Assembly (NCBI GenBank): GCA_017853235.1
Contig: JAFMJX010000083.1
Span: forward strand, 1 to 7,499
Length of the DNA: 7,499 nucleotides
Direction of reading: 5' to 3'
Origin: Chitinophagaceae bacterium
Lineage (GTDB): Bacteria > Bacteroidota > Bacteroidia > Chitinophagales > Chitinophagaceae
The translations under genes and the position numbers were made by a program. Every line of letters starts with the position of its first letter. Within the stretch, counting starts at the first letter, position 1. Below the pieces are notes generated by a model, which saw only the letters and a program-made list of their open reading frames with translations, did not search any database and was not told where the DNA came from. Positions 1 to 7,257 of this stretch are shown here, piece by piece.

Positions 1-1440
1 CTAGTATTGGCTTTCACTTTACAAGCGCAACCTATTGTTAAGGATAAAAATGTATTTGAATTTAGAGGAGTATGGGTTGCTACAGTGGAAAATATTGACT
101 GGCCTAGTAAAAGGGGATTGAGTAATGAGGATCAAAAAAAAGAATTTATAGCGTTATTGGATATGCATCAAAAAAATGGAATGAATGCCATTGTGATGCA
201 AGTGCGTCCATCAGGAGATGCACTTTATCCATCCAGTTTAGAACCATGGAGCGAATATTTAATGGGGAAACAAGGATTACCTCCAAGCCCATTTTATGAC
301 CCACTTACCTTTATGATTCAAGAAACCCATAAAAGAGGTATGGAATTTCATGCATGGATTAATCCTTATCGTGCAGTATTTAATGTCAATAAATCAAGTA
401 TAGCACCTAGTCATTTAACTCGCATACACCCTGAATGGTTTTTAACTTATGGTGATAAAAAATATTTTAATCCAGGTTTGCCAGAAGTATGGCAACATAC
501 TAATCGAGTGGTGTATGATATTGTAAGCAGATATGAAGTGGATGCCATTCACATGGATGATTATTTTTATCCTTACCGTATTGCCGGTAAAGAATTTCCT
601 GATCAAGCAACATATGTTCAATATCAAAGAGGTTTGAATAAGGATGATTGGAGAAGAAGTAATTGCGACACCATTATCAAACAATTAAATGCTACTATTA
701 AACGTGCAAGACCAGGGGTTCAATTTGGGATCAGTCCTTTTGGTGTATGGCGCAACAAATCAGCAGACCCCAGAGGCAGTAATACCAAAGCAGGACAAAC
801 CAATTACGATGATTTATACGCTGATATATTATTGTGGATGGAAAAAGGATGGATTGATTATGTAACACCTCAAGTATACTGGGAACATGGTCATCCATTA
901 GCAGATTATGATGAAATAATTAATTGGTGGAACAATAACAGCTATGGAAAAAATTTATATATAGGACATGGAATATATCGAGCTGGTAGTAACCCAGGTT
1001 GGAAAGATAAAAACGAGATTCCTTACCAAATCAAGCAATTGAGAAATTTAAAAAACACCAATGGGAGTGTTTATTTTAGCAGTAAAAGTTTTAATACCAA
1101 TGCGAATGGCTGGAATGATACATTACAACAACATTATTATCAAAAACCAGCTTTGCTTCCAACGATGCCATGGTTAGTACAATATAATATGGAAACACCT
1201 ACTGTCATAAAAAAATCGGCAGAAGAATACAGCATCAATAACTCGCAAAAATCAGGCATCAAACAATATGCTATCTTAAAAAAAGAAGCCAATACCTATA
1301 GTGTGGAAGCCATCATCAACGGAAACCCAAGTTCTATTCAATTTAAAAATTTAGGGATTCAAAAAAATCCAGCCACTTATTATTGGTTAGTAGCAATAGG
1401 TCAACAAAACCAATTAAGTAAACTGGTATTACTTCCTTAG
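1..1440 (+). CDS. Exported GHL10-family (DUF187) glycoside hydrolase-like protein, 5' partial
   Basis: The reading frame is open from the first base and ends at TAG 1438-1440, so the true start lies upstream. The first residues (LVLAFTLQAQ) look like the end of a Sec signal peptide, with cleavage plausible after LQA; the TTG at position 7 is inside it and is not a credible start. Counting from the first codon in the window, the GHL10 TIM-barrel (PF02638) covers about residues 18-385. Family landmarks are RGVWVATVENIDWPS (22-36), MQVRPSGDALYP (66-77), HAWINPYR (117-124), the acidic strand-end motif IHMDDYFYP (183-191), GISPFGVWRN (243-252) and DYVTPQVYW (286-294). Asp186 and Asp187 are the best catalytic candidates by position. 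A tail of about 90 residues resembles a fibronectin III-like domain. In this family E. coli DigH (YddW) cleaves peptidoglycan glycans lacking stem peptides; a similar periplasmic or surface role is inferred, and the substrate is unproven. It converges on kup. Confidence 0.9.
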   Translation, partial: LVLAFTLQAQPIVKDKNVFEFRGVWVATVENIDWPSKRGLSNEDQKKEFIALLDMHQKNGMNAIVMQVRPSGDALYPSSLEPWSEYLMGKQGLPPSPFYDPLTFMIQETHKRGMEFHAWINPYRAVFNVNKSSIAPSHLTRIHPEWFLTYGDKKYFNPGLPEVWQHTNRVVYDIVSRYEVDAIHMDDYFYPYRIAGKEFPDQATYVQYQRGLNKDDWRRSNCDTIIKQLNATIKRARPGVQFGISPFGVWRNKSADPRGSNTKAGQTNYDDLYADILLWMEKGWIDYVTPQVYWEHGHPLADYDEIINWWNNNSYGKNLYIGHGIYRAGSNPGWKDKNEIPYQIKQLRNLKNTNGSVYFSSKSFNTNANGWNDTLQQHYYQKPALLPTMPWLVQYNMETPTVIKKSAEEYSINNSQKSGIKQYAILKKEANTYSVEAIINGNPSSIQFKNLGIQKNPATYYWLVAIGQQNQLSKLVLLP

Positions 1441-1449
1441 CTTATACTT

Positions 1450-3423
1450 TTATTCGAAAATTCTTTTTAACGGAAGATTTTCATTGGCTTTAATAATCAA
1501 AGGAACATGTTCCACGATAGTCATGTCATTATCTAAACCAAAGGCTTTTTGATCACTTTGTGATAATTGTTTGATATTAAAATAAACATCCATGATAAAG
1601 TCTTCTTTTACCGATAATTCATTCTCTATAGAGAAGAAACTTTCTATTATAACATAAGTGATGTCGGTATGAAAATCCTTACTCTTTAAGGATTCATACC
1701 TACTATAAATTCCTAATTCTTGGCATTCGTTCAATTCTTGCATTACTTTTTTAAACAGCACATTTACTCTGGGCTGTATCCTAAAACCTAATCTAAAGTC
1801 AACACGCATCACTTTATCATCCACTAATTCGCGAATAGAGTATTCCATACCATAAGGTGAATCGGTTCTATCAATATGAATAAACCAATAAATATCGGCA
1901 CGCTTTGGTTTTCTATTTAAGATAGAATCAATAATTCGATGTTCAATTTCACGATGATTATTTGCTTTTGTTAAGTACACCAAATGAGTGGCATAACGAG
2001 GCACTTCCTTGTCCGCACTTAAATCCACTAAGGGGGTGAGATAGTCTTTTATTTTCACGAAATCCAAATAACGATTGGCAATTTTACGAGCTCTATGCCA
2101 TATCATCATTACAAATATCATACTCAATGAAAAAGCAAAAGTGATGGCTGCTTCTTTGATTTTGACCGTGTTTGCAATAAAAAAGGAGAATTCAACTACC
2201 ACAAAAATGGCAATGATAACAGCTACCAAAGTTTGACTCCACCTTTTCACATTCAGCATATAAAAATTCATTAGAATCGTGGTCATGATCATCGTGATAA
2301 TGATACTAAAACCATAAGCCGCTTCCATGAGTTCACTTTTTCTAAAGTAAAGTAGCATTGTAATACAACCCACCCATAAAATTAAGTTTAGGCTAGGAAT
2401 ATAAATTTGCCCTTTTTGATCGGTAGGAAATTTCACGGTAACACGAGGCCAAAAATTTAAACTGATCGCTTCATTTATTAAAGTAAAAGATCCACTAATT
2501 AATGCTTGACTTGCAATAATAGCAGCAACAGTGGCCACACCAATACCAATTAATAAAAACCAATGTGGCATAATTTCATAAAAAGGATTCAATCCTTCCA
2601 TGGGCTGCCCAATATGCTGAATCAGCCAAGCTCCCTGTCCCATATAGTTAAAAACCAAAGCTGTTTTAACAAACATCCAACTCACTTGAATATTTTTTCT
2701 ACCACAATGTCCTAAATCACTATACAATGCTTCCGCCCCAGTGGTGCATAAAAATACAGCCCCTAATAACCAAAAGCCTTGTGGGTAATTGACCAATAAA
2801 TCATATGCGTAATATGGATTTAGTGATTTTAAAATTGCAATATGTCCCATGATTTGAGACAAGCCCAATAATAAAATCATTGAAAACCAAAGCAACATGA
2901 TGGGTCCAAATGCAAACCCTACAATTTTAGTTCCAAATCGTTGAAAAAAGAAAAGCAATGAAATGATGGTCATTACAATTCCAACTGTTAAATTATTCCC
3001 TGGTACAATAATATTTTCAAGTCCTTTAACCCCACCTAAACCTTCTACCGCAGAGGAAACTGAAATAGGAGGTGTTATCATTCCATCAGCCAACAACATA
3101 GCTGCACCAATAATAGCAGGAATATAAATCCATTTTACATAACGACGTATTAATGCAAACAAAGAAAAAATACCACCTTCCCCTCGATTGTCTGCTCTAA
3201 GCGTTAAAAAAACATATTTGAAAGTAGTTTGTAAAGTCAATGTCCAAAAAACACATGAGATGGCACCATATACCAATTGTTCAGAAATAATTTTATGATT
3301 GATAATGGATTTGAACACATACAAAGGAGAAGTACCAATATCACCGTAAATAATTCCAAGAGTAACGATTAAACCTGCGACCGAAAGTTTATGCGCATGT
3401 TGTCCACCAGATGTTTGTGCCAT
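1450..3423 (-). CDS. kup: Kup/KUP (HAK) family low-affinity potassium uptake protein
   Basis: This 657-residue inner-membrane transporter belongs to the K+ uptake permease family (PF02705), which imports K+ most likely with H+. Hallmarks are GIIYGDIGTSPLYV (23-36), NRGEGGIFSL (79-88), LLADGMITPP (110-119) followed by SVSSAVEGL (121-129), and TGAEALYSDLGHCG (228-241). Asp28 and Tyr35 match residues required for K+ binding or coupling in B. subtilis KimA. About 12 hydrophobic segments lie between residues 15 and 443. A hydrophilic region of roughly 210 residues (445-657), presumably cytoplasmic, follows, as in E. coli Kup (622 residues); the length is normal. ATG 3423 was chosen because the short N-terminus (MAQTSGGQHAHKLSVAG) runs directly into the first conserved segment. 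No Shine-Dalgarno site is visible, which is usual in Bacteroidota. It lies downstream of the SRPBCC gene on the same strand, with a 135-base gap long enough for its own promoter. No frameshift or missing motif is seen. Confidence 0.97.
   Translation of the reverse strand: MAQTSGGQHAHKLSVAGLIVTLGIIYGDIGTSPLYVFKSIINHKIISEQLVYGAISCVFWTLTLQTTFKYVFLTLRADNRGEGGIFSLFALIRRYVKWIYIPAIIGAAMLLADGMITPPISVSSAVEGLGGVKGLENIIVPGNNLTVGIVMTIISLLFFFQRFGTKIVGFAFGPIMLLWFSMILLLGLSQIMGHIAILKSLNPYYAYDLLVNYPQGFWLLGAVFLCTTGAEALYSDLGHCGRKNIQVSWMFVKTALVFNYMGQGAWLIQHIGQPMEGLNPFYEIMPHWFLLIGIGVATVAAIIASQALISGSFTLINEAISLNFWPRVTVKFPTDQKGQIYIPSLNLILWVGCITMLLYFRKSELMEAAYGFSIIITMIMTTILMNFYMLNVKRWSQTLVAVIIAIFVVVEFSFFIANTVKIKEAAITFAFSLSMIFVMMIWHRARKIANRYLDFVKIKDYLTPLVDLSADKEVPRYATHLVYLTKANNHREIEHRIIDSILNRKPKRADIYWFIHIDRTDSPYGMEYSIRELVDDKVMRVDFRLGFRIQPRVNVLFKKVMQELNECQELGIYSRYESLKSKDFHTDITYVIIESFFSIENELSVKEDFIMDVYFNIKQLSQSDQKAFGLDNDMTIVEHVPLIIKANENLPLKRIFE
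1456..1482. terminator. Weak imperfect hairpin at the convergent GHL10/kup junction
   Basis: GAAAATTCTT (1456-1465) can pair with AAGATTTTC (1474-1482), leaving one bulged T, and the inner TT/GG wobble pairs can shrink the loop to TAAC. It lies 15 bases after the GHL10 stop and inside the last codons of kup on the other strand. It is AT-rich and has no clear T-run on either side, so it is at best a weak bidirectional terminator. It is also constrained by kup coding sequence and may be coincidental. Confidence 0.2.
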
Positions 3424-3490
3424 GAAGATTAGTAATTGGTTGACAAAGTTTATAAAAATTAAACATAGAAACCACTATTTAGGGTAACTA

Positions 3491-3500
3491 TTTTGCAAAA
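3491..3500. promoter_or_regulatory. Perfect 10-bp palindrome upstream of kup
   Basis: TTTTGCAAAA is a perfect self-complementary decamer lying 67 bases upstream of the kup start and 3 bases from the 3504-3536 inverted repeat. It could be a dimeric regulator site. It is short and AT-rich, so chance is a real alternative; no regulator is suggested by the neighbouring genes. Confidence 0.25.
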
Positions 3501-3503
3501 ACT

Positions 3504-3536
3504 TTTATTTGAAGTTTCCCTTAAAAGTCAAATAAA
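3504..3536. repeat. 9-bp inverted repeat between the SRPBCC gene and kup
   Basis: The arms TTTATTTGA (3504-3512) and TCAAATAAA (3528-3536) are exactly complementary across a 15-base spacer. On the minus strand the repeat begins 22 bases after the SRPBCC stop codon and is followed three bases later by TTTTT, so the transcript could fold as a weak terminator for that gene. The stem contains only one G-C pair, so its stability is doubtful. A role as an operator for kup is equally possible. Confidence 0.35.
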
Positions 3537-3558
3537 GTGTCCAAAAACTGTCAAACCC

Positions 3559-4023
3559 TTATTTGCCCCATTTAGCTATCACTGCCTTGAATCTGAAGTC
3601 AAAGATTCCTTGGAGTTGCTTTTTGACAAAAAGCCAGTGTGCGATATCCCCTAAAAATCCGAGCGGTATTTTATAATGAACAATATCAACCATCATGACA
3701 CCTCCTGAAACTTCCTTGAAATGATGCTGGTGATGCCACATTGTATAGGGCCCAAACCTTTGCTCATCTACAAAATAGGCGCCTTCCTGTACATGGGTAA
3801 TTTCGGTCATCCAATACAAAGGAATGCCTAGCAAAGGTTTTACGGTATATTCTATGATTTGGCCTGCATACATTTTGTCACCATGGTGTTTACTAATAAT
3901 GTTAAACCCCATGTGTGAGGGTGTGATTTTGGCAAGATTGGCGGGACTGCTAAAAAAATCCCAGGCTTCTGCCAAAGAAATGGGAATAAATTGTTCGGTT
4001 TGGAGGGTGTATACTTTTGACAT
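3559..4023 (-). CDS. SRPBCC-family ligand-binding protein
   Basis: This 154-residue cytosolic protein has the START/Bet v 1-like SRPBCC fold (polyketide cyclase/dehydrase and lipid-binding superfamily, COG4276-like). Conserved landmarks are FIPISLAEAWDFFSSPANL (12-30), ITPSHMGF (33-40), the GQIIEYTVKPLLGIPLYW stretch (54-71), FVDEQRFGPYTMWHHQHHF (84-102) and a C-terminal helix with FVKKQLQGIFDFR (132-144). The fold encloses a hydrophobic cavity, but the ligand cannot be read from the sequence and no catalytic role is evident. An in-frame ATG at 4113 would add 30 residues; it is rejected because that extension overlaps the start of the divergent helicase gene, is unlike the family and precedes the usual first strand. 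ATG 4023 gives YTLQTEQFIPI, the normal family start. No Shine-Dalgarno site is visible. It is divergent from the helicase gene and may read through to kup. Confidence 0.88.
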   Translation of the reverse strand: MSKVYTLQTEQFIPISLAEAWDFFSSPANLAKITPSHMGFNIISKHHGDKMYAGQIIEYTVKPLLGIPLYWMTEITHVQEGAYFVDEQRFGPYTMWHHQHHFKEVSGGVMMVDIVHYKIPLGFLGDIAHWLFVKKQLQGIFDFRFKAVIAKWGK

Positions 4024-4089
4024 ACTAGTATAACAAGTTGTTAGGGTTTTTGTTGTGAGAATTCCCCTTAAAGCCATTAATTTTAACCT
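4024..4089. promoter_or_regulatory. Divergent promoter region, SRPBCC gene and helicase-nuclease gene
   Basis: These 66 bases must hold the 5' signals of two genes transcribed away from each other. On the + strand TAATTTTA (4078-4085) matches the Bacteroidota -7 box TAnnTTTG except for the last base, with TTG boxes about 22-25 bases upstream in TTTTTGTTG (4047-4055). This would put transcription start almost at the helicase ATG, giving a very short or absent leader. An in-frame TAA at 4084-4086 fixes ATG 4090 as the first possible ATG start. No good minus-strand promoter is seen. Assignments rest on consensus matching only. Confidence 0.35.
4031..4043. promoter_or_regulatory. 13-bp palindrome in the divergent intergenic region
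   Basis: TAACAA (4031-4036) and TTGTTA (4038-4043) are perfect inverted copies around a single G. The site is 7 bases upstream of the SRPBCC start codon, where a bound repressor would block transcription or translation initiation. No regulator gene is adjacent and the arms are short, so this is a candidate operator only. Confidence 0.3.
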
Positions 4090-7000
4090 ATGATTAGTAA
4101 AGACGCTCAGCAAAAAGCATTTGAAGCTTTATATCAAGGTTTAAATGAGCAACAAAAAGTGGCAGTAGATGCGATTGAAGGACCTGTGATGGTCATTGCG
4201 GGACCTGGAACTGGTAAGACCCAAATTTTAGGAGCACGCATTGGAAAAATTTTAATAGAAACGGACACTTCTCCCGAAAATATTTTATGCTTAACCTATA
4301 CCGATGCGGGCGCCATTGCCATGCGTAAACGATTGGTTGATTTTATTGGTGCTGGTGCGTATAAAGTAAACATTGCAACATTTCATTCTTTTTGTAACGA
4401 TATTATTCAAGAAAATTTATCCCTTTTTGAAAAACCTAATTTAGATCCTATATCTGAGTTAGAAAAAATAGAATTACTCAAAAAACTCATTGATCAATTT
4501 GATAAGAATAACCCTTTAAAAAGATACCGTGGTGATGTGTATTACGAGATGGGAAACTTAAGTAGATTGTTTAGTGCAATGAAAAAAGAAGGTTGGACTT
4601 CTAACTATTTAATCCAACAAATTAATATTTATATTCAGGATATACCCAATAGAGATGAATTTGTGTACAAACGCAAATACAAACAATTTGAAGCGGGTGC
4701 TTTAAAACAAGGATTGGTAGACGCTGCCTTAGAAAAAATGGAAAAGCTAAAAGCTGCAGTAGTTGCTTTTGACAGTTACCAAAAACTTATGAAAGACCAT
4801 AGCAGGTATGACTTTGACGATATGATCAATTGGGTCATTCAGGCATTTAAAGAACATAAAAACTTGTTATCTCAATACCAGGAAAAATACTTGTACATTT
4901 TAGTAGATGAATTTCAAGATACCAGCGGCACACAAAATGAATTAGTACAATTATTGGTGAACTATTGGGAGCAACCCAATTTATTTGTAGTAGGTGATGA
5001 TGATCAAAGTATTTTCCGTTTTCAAGGTGCAAACGTTGAAAACATGTTGCAATTTCAAAAACAATATGAGCAAGACATTGTTACCATTGTACTTGAAAAT
5101 AATTATCGTTCTACCCAGCCCATTTTAAATGCTTCTTCCATTTTAATTCAAAACAATCAAGAAAGATTGGTGAATAAAATGAAAGGATTATCCAAAAATT
5201 TAAAAGCTGCTTTACCCCAAAATCAAAGTATAAAAATCATTCCCTCTATCATTAGTTACAATGATCCACAAGATGAAATGATAGCTATTTCGGAACAAAT
5301 TTATCAACTTGTGCAATCGGGTATTGAACCAAAAGATATAGCAGTACTTTATAAAGAAAATAAATATGGAGAAGAAATAACCCATTTTTTACAACAAAAA
5401 AACATCCCTATTTATTCTAAACGCACTGCTAATTTACTCGATCAAGTGATCGTCAAACAAATCCTTAAGATCTTAGATTATTTAGCATGCGAATGGGATC
5501 AACCCAACGAGGGCGCACATTTGCTTTTTGAAATACTCCATTTTAAATTTTGGCATATTTCTCCCATTACCATTGCCATGTTAACTACGGAAGCAAATCA
5601 ATTAAAATACAATGCGCCCGAAAATACTTTCCGAAAAGTTTTAGTAGATAAAACACAGGGCACACAAACAAATTTATTTACACAAGGTGGAATGACCGAA
5701 GTGGCTAAGGCTATTCATGTTTTGGAAGATTTAATTAGTCAAATTCCTAATGTAACATTGGTGAATTTAATAGAACAAATACTTCAAAAAACAGGTATCA
5801 TAAATGAAGTATTATCTGGACCAAACAAAGGTTATGATTTAGAAGTAGTAAGTCATTTTTTTGATTTTATAAAGGAAGAAACGCATCGTCATCCTAGTTT
5901 GGATATTCCAAATTTAGTAGAGATGTTTAAACTGATGCGTCGAGAAGATATTAGAATGCCTTTGCCTATCACCACAGGGAATGATGCTGGAGTAAATTTA
6001 TTAACAACCCATGGCAGTAAAGGACTTGAATTTAATTATGTTTTTTTAGCAGGAACCAACGCACATTTTTGGGAAAAGAAACGCAGTACGGCATCTGCAG
6101 GATATAGCCTACCCGATACAGTACTTAGCAGTTTAGAGCAAGATGATGACAAAGAAGAATTAAGAAGATTATTTTATGTAGCTATTACAAGAGCAAAACA
6201 AAATTTAAATATTTCCTATAGTCAATATAAAGGAGATGGGAAGGAAGCCGAACCTAGTCAATTTATAATTGAATTATTGGAAGGGAAAGAAATGCGTGTT
6301 GAAAAAAGAGAAATTGACTTTGAATTGAAATCAAGTTATAAATTACTTCGTTTACAATCGGCCCCACAGCCAGAAATTGCTCAACTTGAAGCAGATTTTA
6401 TAAGTCCCAAGTTAGAAAAATTTGCAATGAATGTCACAGCATTAAATAATTATCTAAAATGTCCTTTACATTTTTATTACAATAGTTTAATTCGCGTTCC
6501 TGCTGGAAAATCAGAAGCGACTACTTTTGGATCTGCCATACATGATGCCCTCCATAAATTGTTCAAGAAAATGCAAGAGGCCAACAATGTATTCCCTGAC
6601 GTTCAAACATTAATACAGGATTTTAATTACTACATGAAAAGGCATCGCGAAGCATTTACACAACAAGAATTTAAAGATAAATTGGAGCTAGGTGAAACGG
6701 TTTTAATTCAATACTATCAAAAGTATTTGCATGAATGGAATAAAGTAGTGACTACCGAATATCGTATCAACCATGTCATCCTAAAAGACATCCCTTTAAA
6801 AGGAGCTATTGATAAAATTGAATTTAACGGAAAACAAGTAGTTGTGATAGATTACAAAACAGGAAATATTGAAAATGCAAGAGAAAAACTAAAGGGACCC
6901 AGTGACAAAAATCCTTTAGGTGGTGATTATTGGAGACAAGCTGTTTTTTATAAAATACTATTGAACCACCATCCCAAAAACTGGGAAGTGAGTATGGCAC

Positions 7001-7242
7001 AATTTGATTTTGTGGAACCCAATAAGAAAAAAGAATTTGAAAAAATAAATGTACCCATCACAGATGCGGATATCACCACTGTCACACAACAAATTCAGAC
7101 TGTTTGGGAAAAAATACAAAAAAAAGATTTTTACACAGGATGCGGCAAAGAAGACTGTCACTGGTGTCAATTTGTAAAAACCAACGAGTTGGCGGTAGCC
7201 CTTCATGAAACCAAGGAAATAGAAGAAACCGAAGAAGATTAA
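4090..7242 (+). CDS. UvrD/Rep-type SF1A helicase fused to a RecB-like PD-(D/E)XK nuclease
   Basis: This 1050-residue protein is predicted to be an ATP-dependent DNA helicase-nuclease for double-strand break end processing or related repair. Helicase motifs in order are the Q motif LNEQQ (18-22), Walker A GPGTGKT (38-44), Ia LTYTDAGAIAM (68-78), Ic ATFHSF (96-101), II DEFQD (273-277), III VGDDDQSIFRFQGA (301-314), IV LENNYRST (335-342), V LLTTHGSKGLEF (637-648) and VI RRLFYVAITRAK (692-703). A C-terminal nuclease (about 780-1035, PF12705-like) has GSAIHDAL (814-821), Asp908, DYKTG (921-925, with Asp921 and Lys923) and the RecB-type Gln950/Tyr954 pair. All catalytic residues are present. Cys791, Cys1018, Cys1023 and Cys1026 could bind a 4Fe-4S cluster joining the ends of the nuclease fold. 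The architecture resembles mycobacterial AdnA/AdnB and half of AddAB. No second subunit gene is adjacent. An in-frame stop just upstream fixes the start at ATG 4090. The lipoprotein gene follows after 15 bases. Confidence 0.95.
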   Translation: MISKDAQQKAFEALYQGLNEQQKVAVDAIEGPVMVIAGPGTGKTQILGARIGKILIETDTSPENILCLTYTDAGAIAMRKRLVDFIGAGAYKVNIATFHSFCNDIIQENLSLFEKPNLDPISELEKIELLKKLIDQFDKNNPLKRYRGDVYYEMGNLSRLFSAMKKEGWTSNYLIQQINIYIQDIPNRDEFVYKRKYKQFEAGALKQGLVDAALEKMEKLKAAVVAFDSYQKLMKDHSRYDFDDMINWVIQAFKEHKNLLSQYQEKYLYILVDEFQDTSGTQNELVQLLVNYWEQPNLFVVGDDDQSIFRFQGANVENMLQFQKQYEQDIVTIVLENNYRSTQPILNASSILIQNNQERLVNKMKGLSKNLKAALPQNQSIKIIPSIISYNDPQDEMIAISEQIYQLVQSGIEPKDIAVLYKENKYGEEITHFLQQKNIPIYSKRTANLLDQVIVKQILKILDYLACEWDQPNEGAHLLFEILHFKFWHISPITIAMLTTEANQLKYNAPENTFRKVLVDKTQGTQTNLFTQGGMTEVAKAIHVLEDLISQIPNVTLVNLIEQILQKTGIINEVLSGPNKGYDLEVVSHFFDFIKEETHRHPSLDIPNLVEMFKLMRREDIRMPLPITTGNDAGVNLLTTHGSKGLEFNYVFLAGTNAHFWEKKRSTASAGYSLPDTVLSSLEQDDDKEELRRLFYVAITRAKQNLNISYSQYKGDGKEAEPSQFIIELLEGKEMRVEKREIDFELKSSYKLLRLQSAPQPEIAQLEADFISPKLEKFAMNVTALNNYLKCPLHFYYNSLIRVPAGKSEATTFGSAIHDALHKLFKKMQEANNVFPDVQTLIQDFNYYMKRHREAFTQQEFKDKLELGETVLIQYYQKYLHEWNKVVTTEYRINHVILKDIPLKGAIDKIEFNGKQVVVIDYKTGNIENAREKLKGPSDKNPLGGDYWRQAVFYKILLNHHPKNWEVSMAQFDFVEPNKKKEFEKINVPITDADITTVTQQIQTVWEKIQKKDFYTGCGKEDCHWCQFVKTNELAVALHETKEIEETEED

Positions 7243-7257
7243 TTAAGTTTGCAGGAT

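Larger units (their letters stand above)
3424..3558 (-). promoter_or_regulatory. kup upstream region, possible Bacteroidota-type promoter
   Basis: This 135-base AT-rich gap between the SRPBCC stop and the kup start contains no ORF or RNA gene that I recognise. Read on the minus strand, AAACTTTG (complement of 3444-3451) matches the Bacteroidota -7 box TAnnTTTG at all but the first base and would place transcription start close to the kup ATG. The matching -33 box is poor (TTTC about 17-20 bases further upstream). A second -7-like sequence, TTTATTTG (complement of 3529-3536), has TTTG only 15 bases upstream (complement of 3552-3555), closer than usual. Neither is convincing. CAAAAACT occurs twice on the + strand (3496-3503 and 3542-3549). 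The region resembles no c-di-AMP or other riboswitch I know. Confidence 0.3.

Noticed and set aside
7..9. TTG at position 7 as the start of the GHL10 gene
   Set aside because: It falls inside the hydrophobic part of an evident signal peptide and the frame is open to the window edge, so the gene continues upstream.
442..684. Minus-strand open frame of 80 codons
   Set aside because: It lies within the conserved GHL10 barrel and its translation resembles no known family.
3424..3558. c-di-AMP (ydaO-type) or other riboswitch before kup
   Set aside because: The gap is short, AT-rich and lacks the conserved core of that class; only simple palindromes are visible.
3824..4033. Plus-strand open frame of 69 codons
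   Set aside because: It is antisense to the conserved part of the SRPBCC gene and has no recognisable features.
4024..4113. 30-residue N-terminal extension of the SRPBCC protein from ATG 4113
   Set aside because: It overlaps the divergent helicase start and lacks family similarity; ATG 4023 gives a normal SRPBCC N-terminus.
4847..5032. Minus-strand open frame of 61 codons
   Set aside because: It is antisense to helicase motifs II and III, which are plainly coding.
7117..7133. A-rich run near the end of the helicase gene as a slippage or frameshift site
   Set aside because: The frame continues unbroken through the conserved cysteine motif, so no frameshift is needed; A-runs are common throughout this AT-rich sequence.
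6460..7167. Cas4-like nuclease or part of a CRISPR or phage-defence locus
   Set aside because: The nuclease is fused to a UvrD helicase, there is no repeat array, no cas gene and no other defence gene in the window.
6958..7206. Minus-strand open frame of 82 codons
   Set aside because: It is antisense to the nuclease end with the cysteine cluster, and its Phe-rich translation reflects A-rich codons on the other strand.
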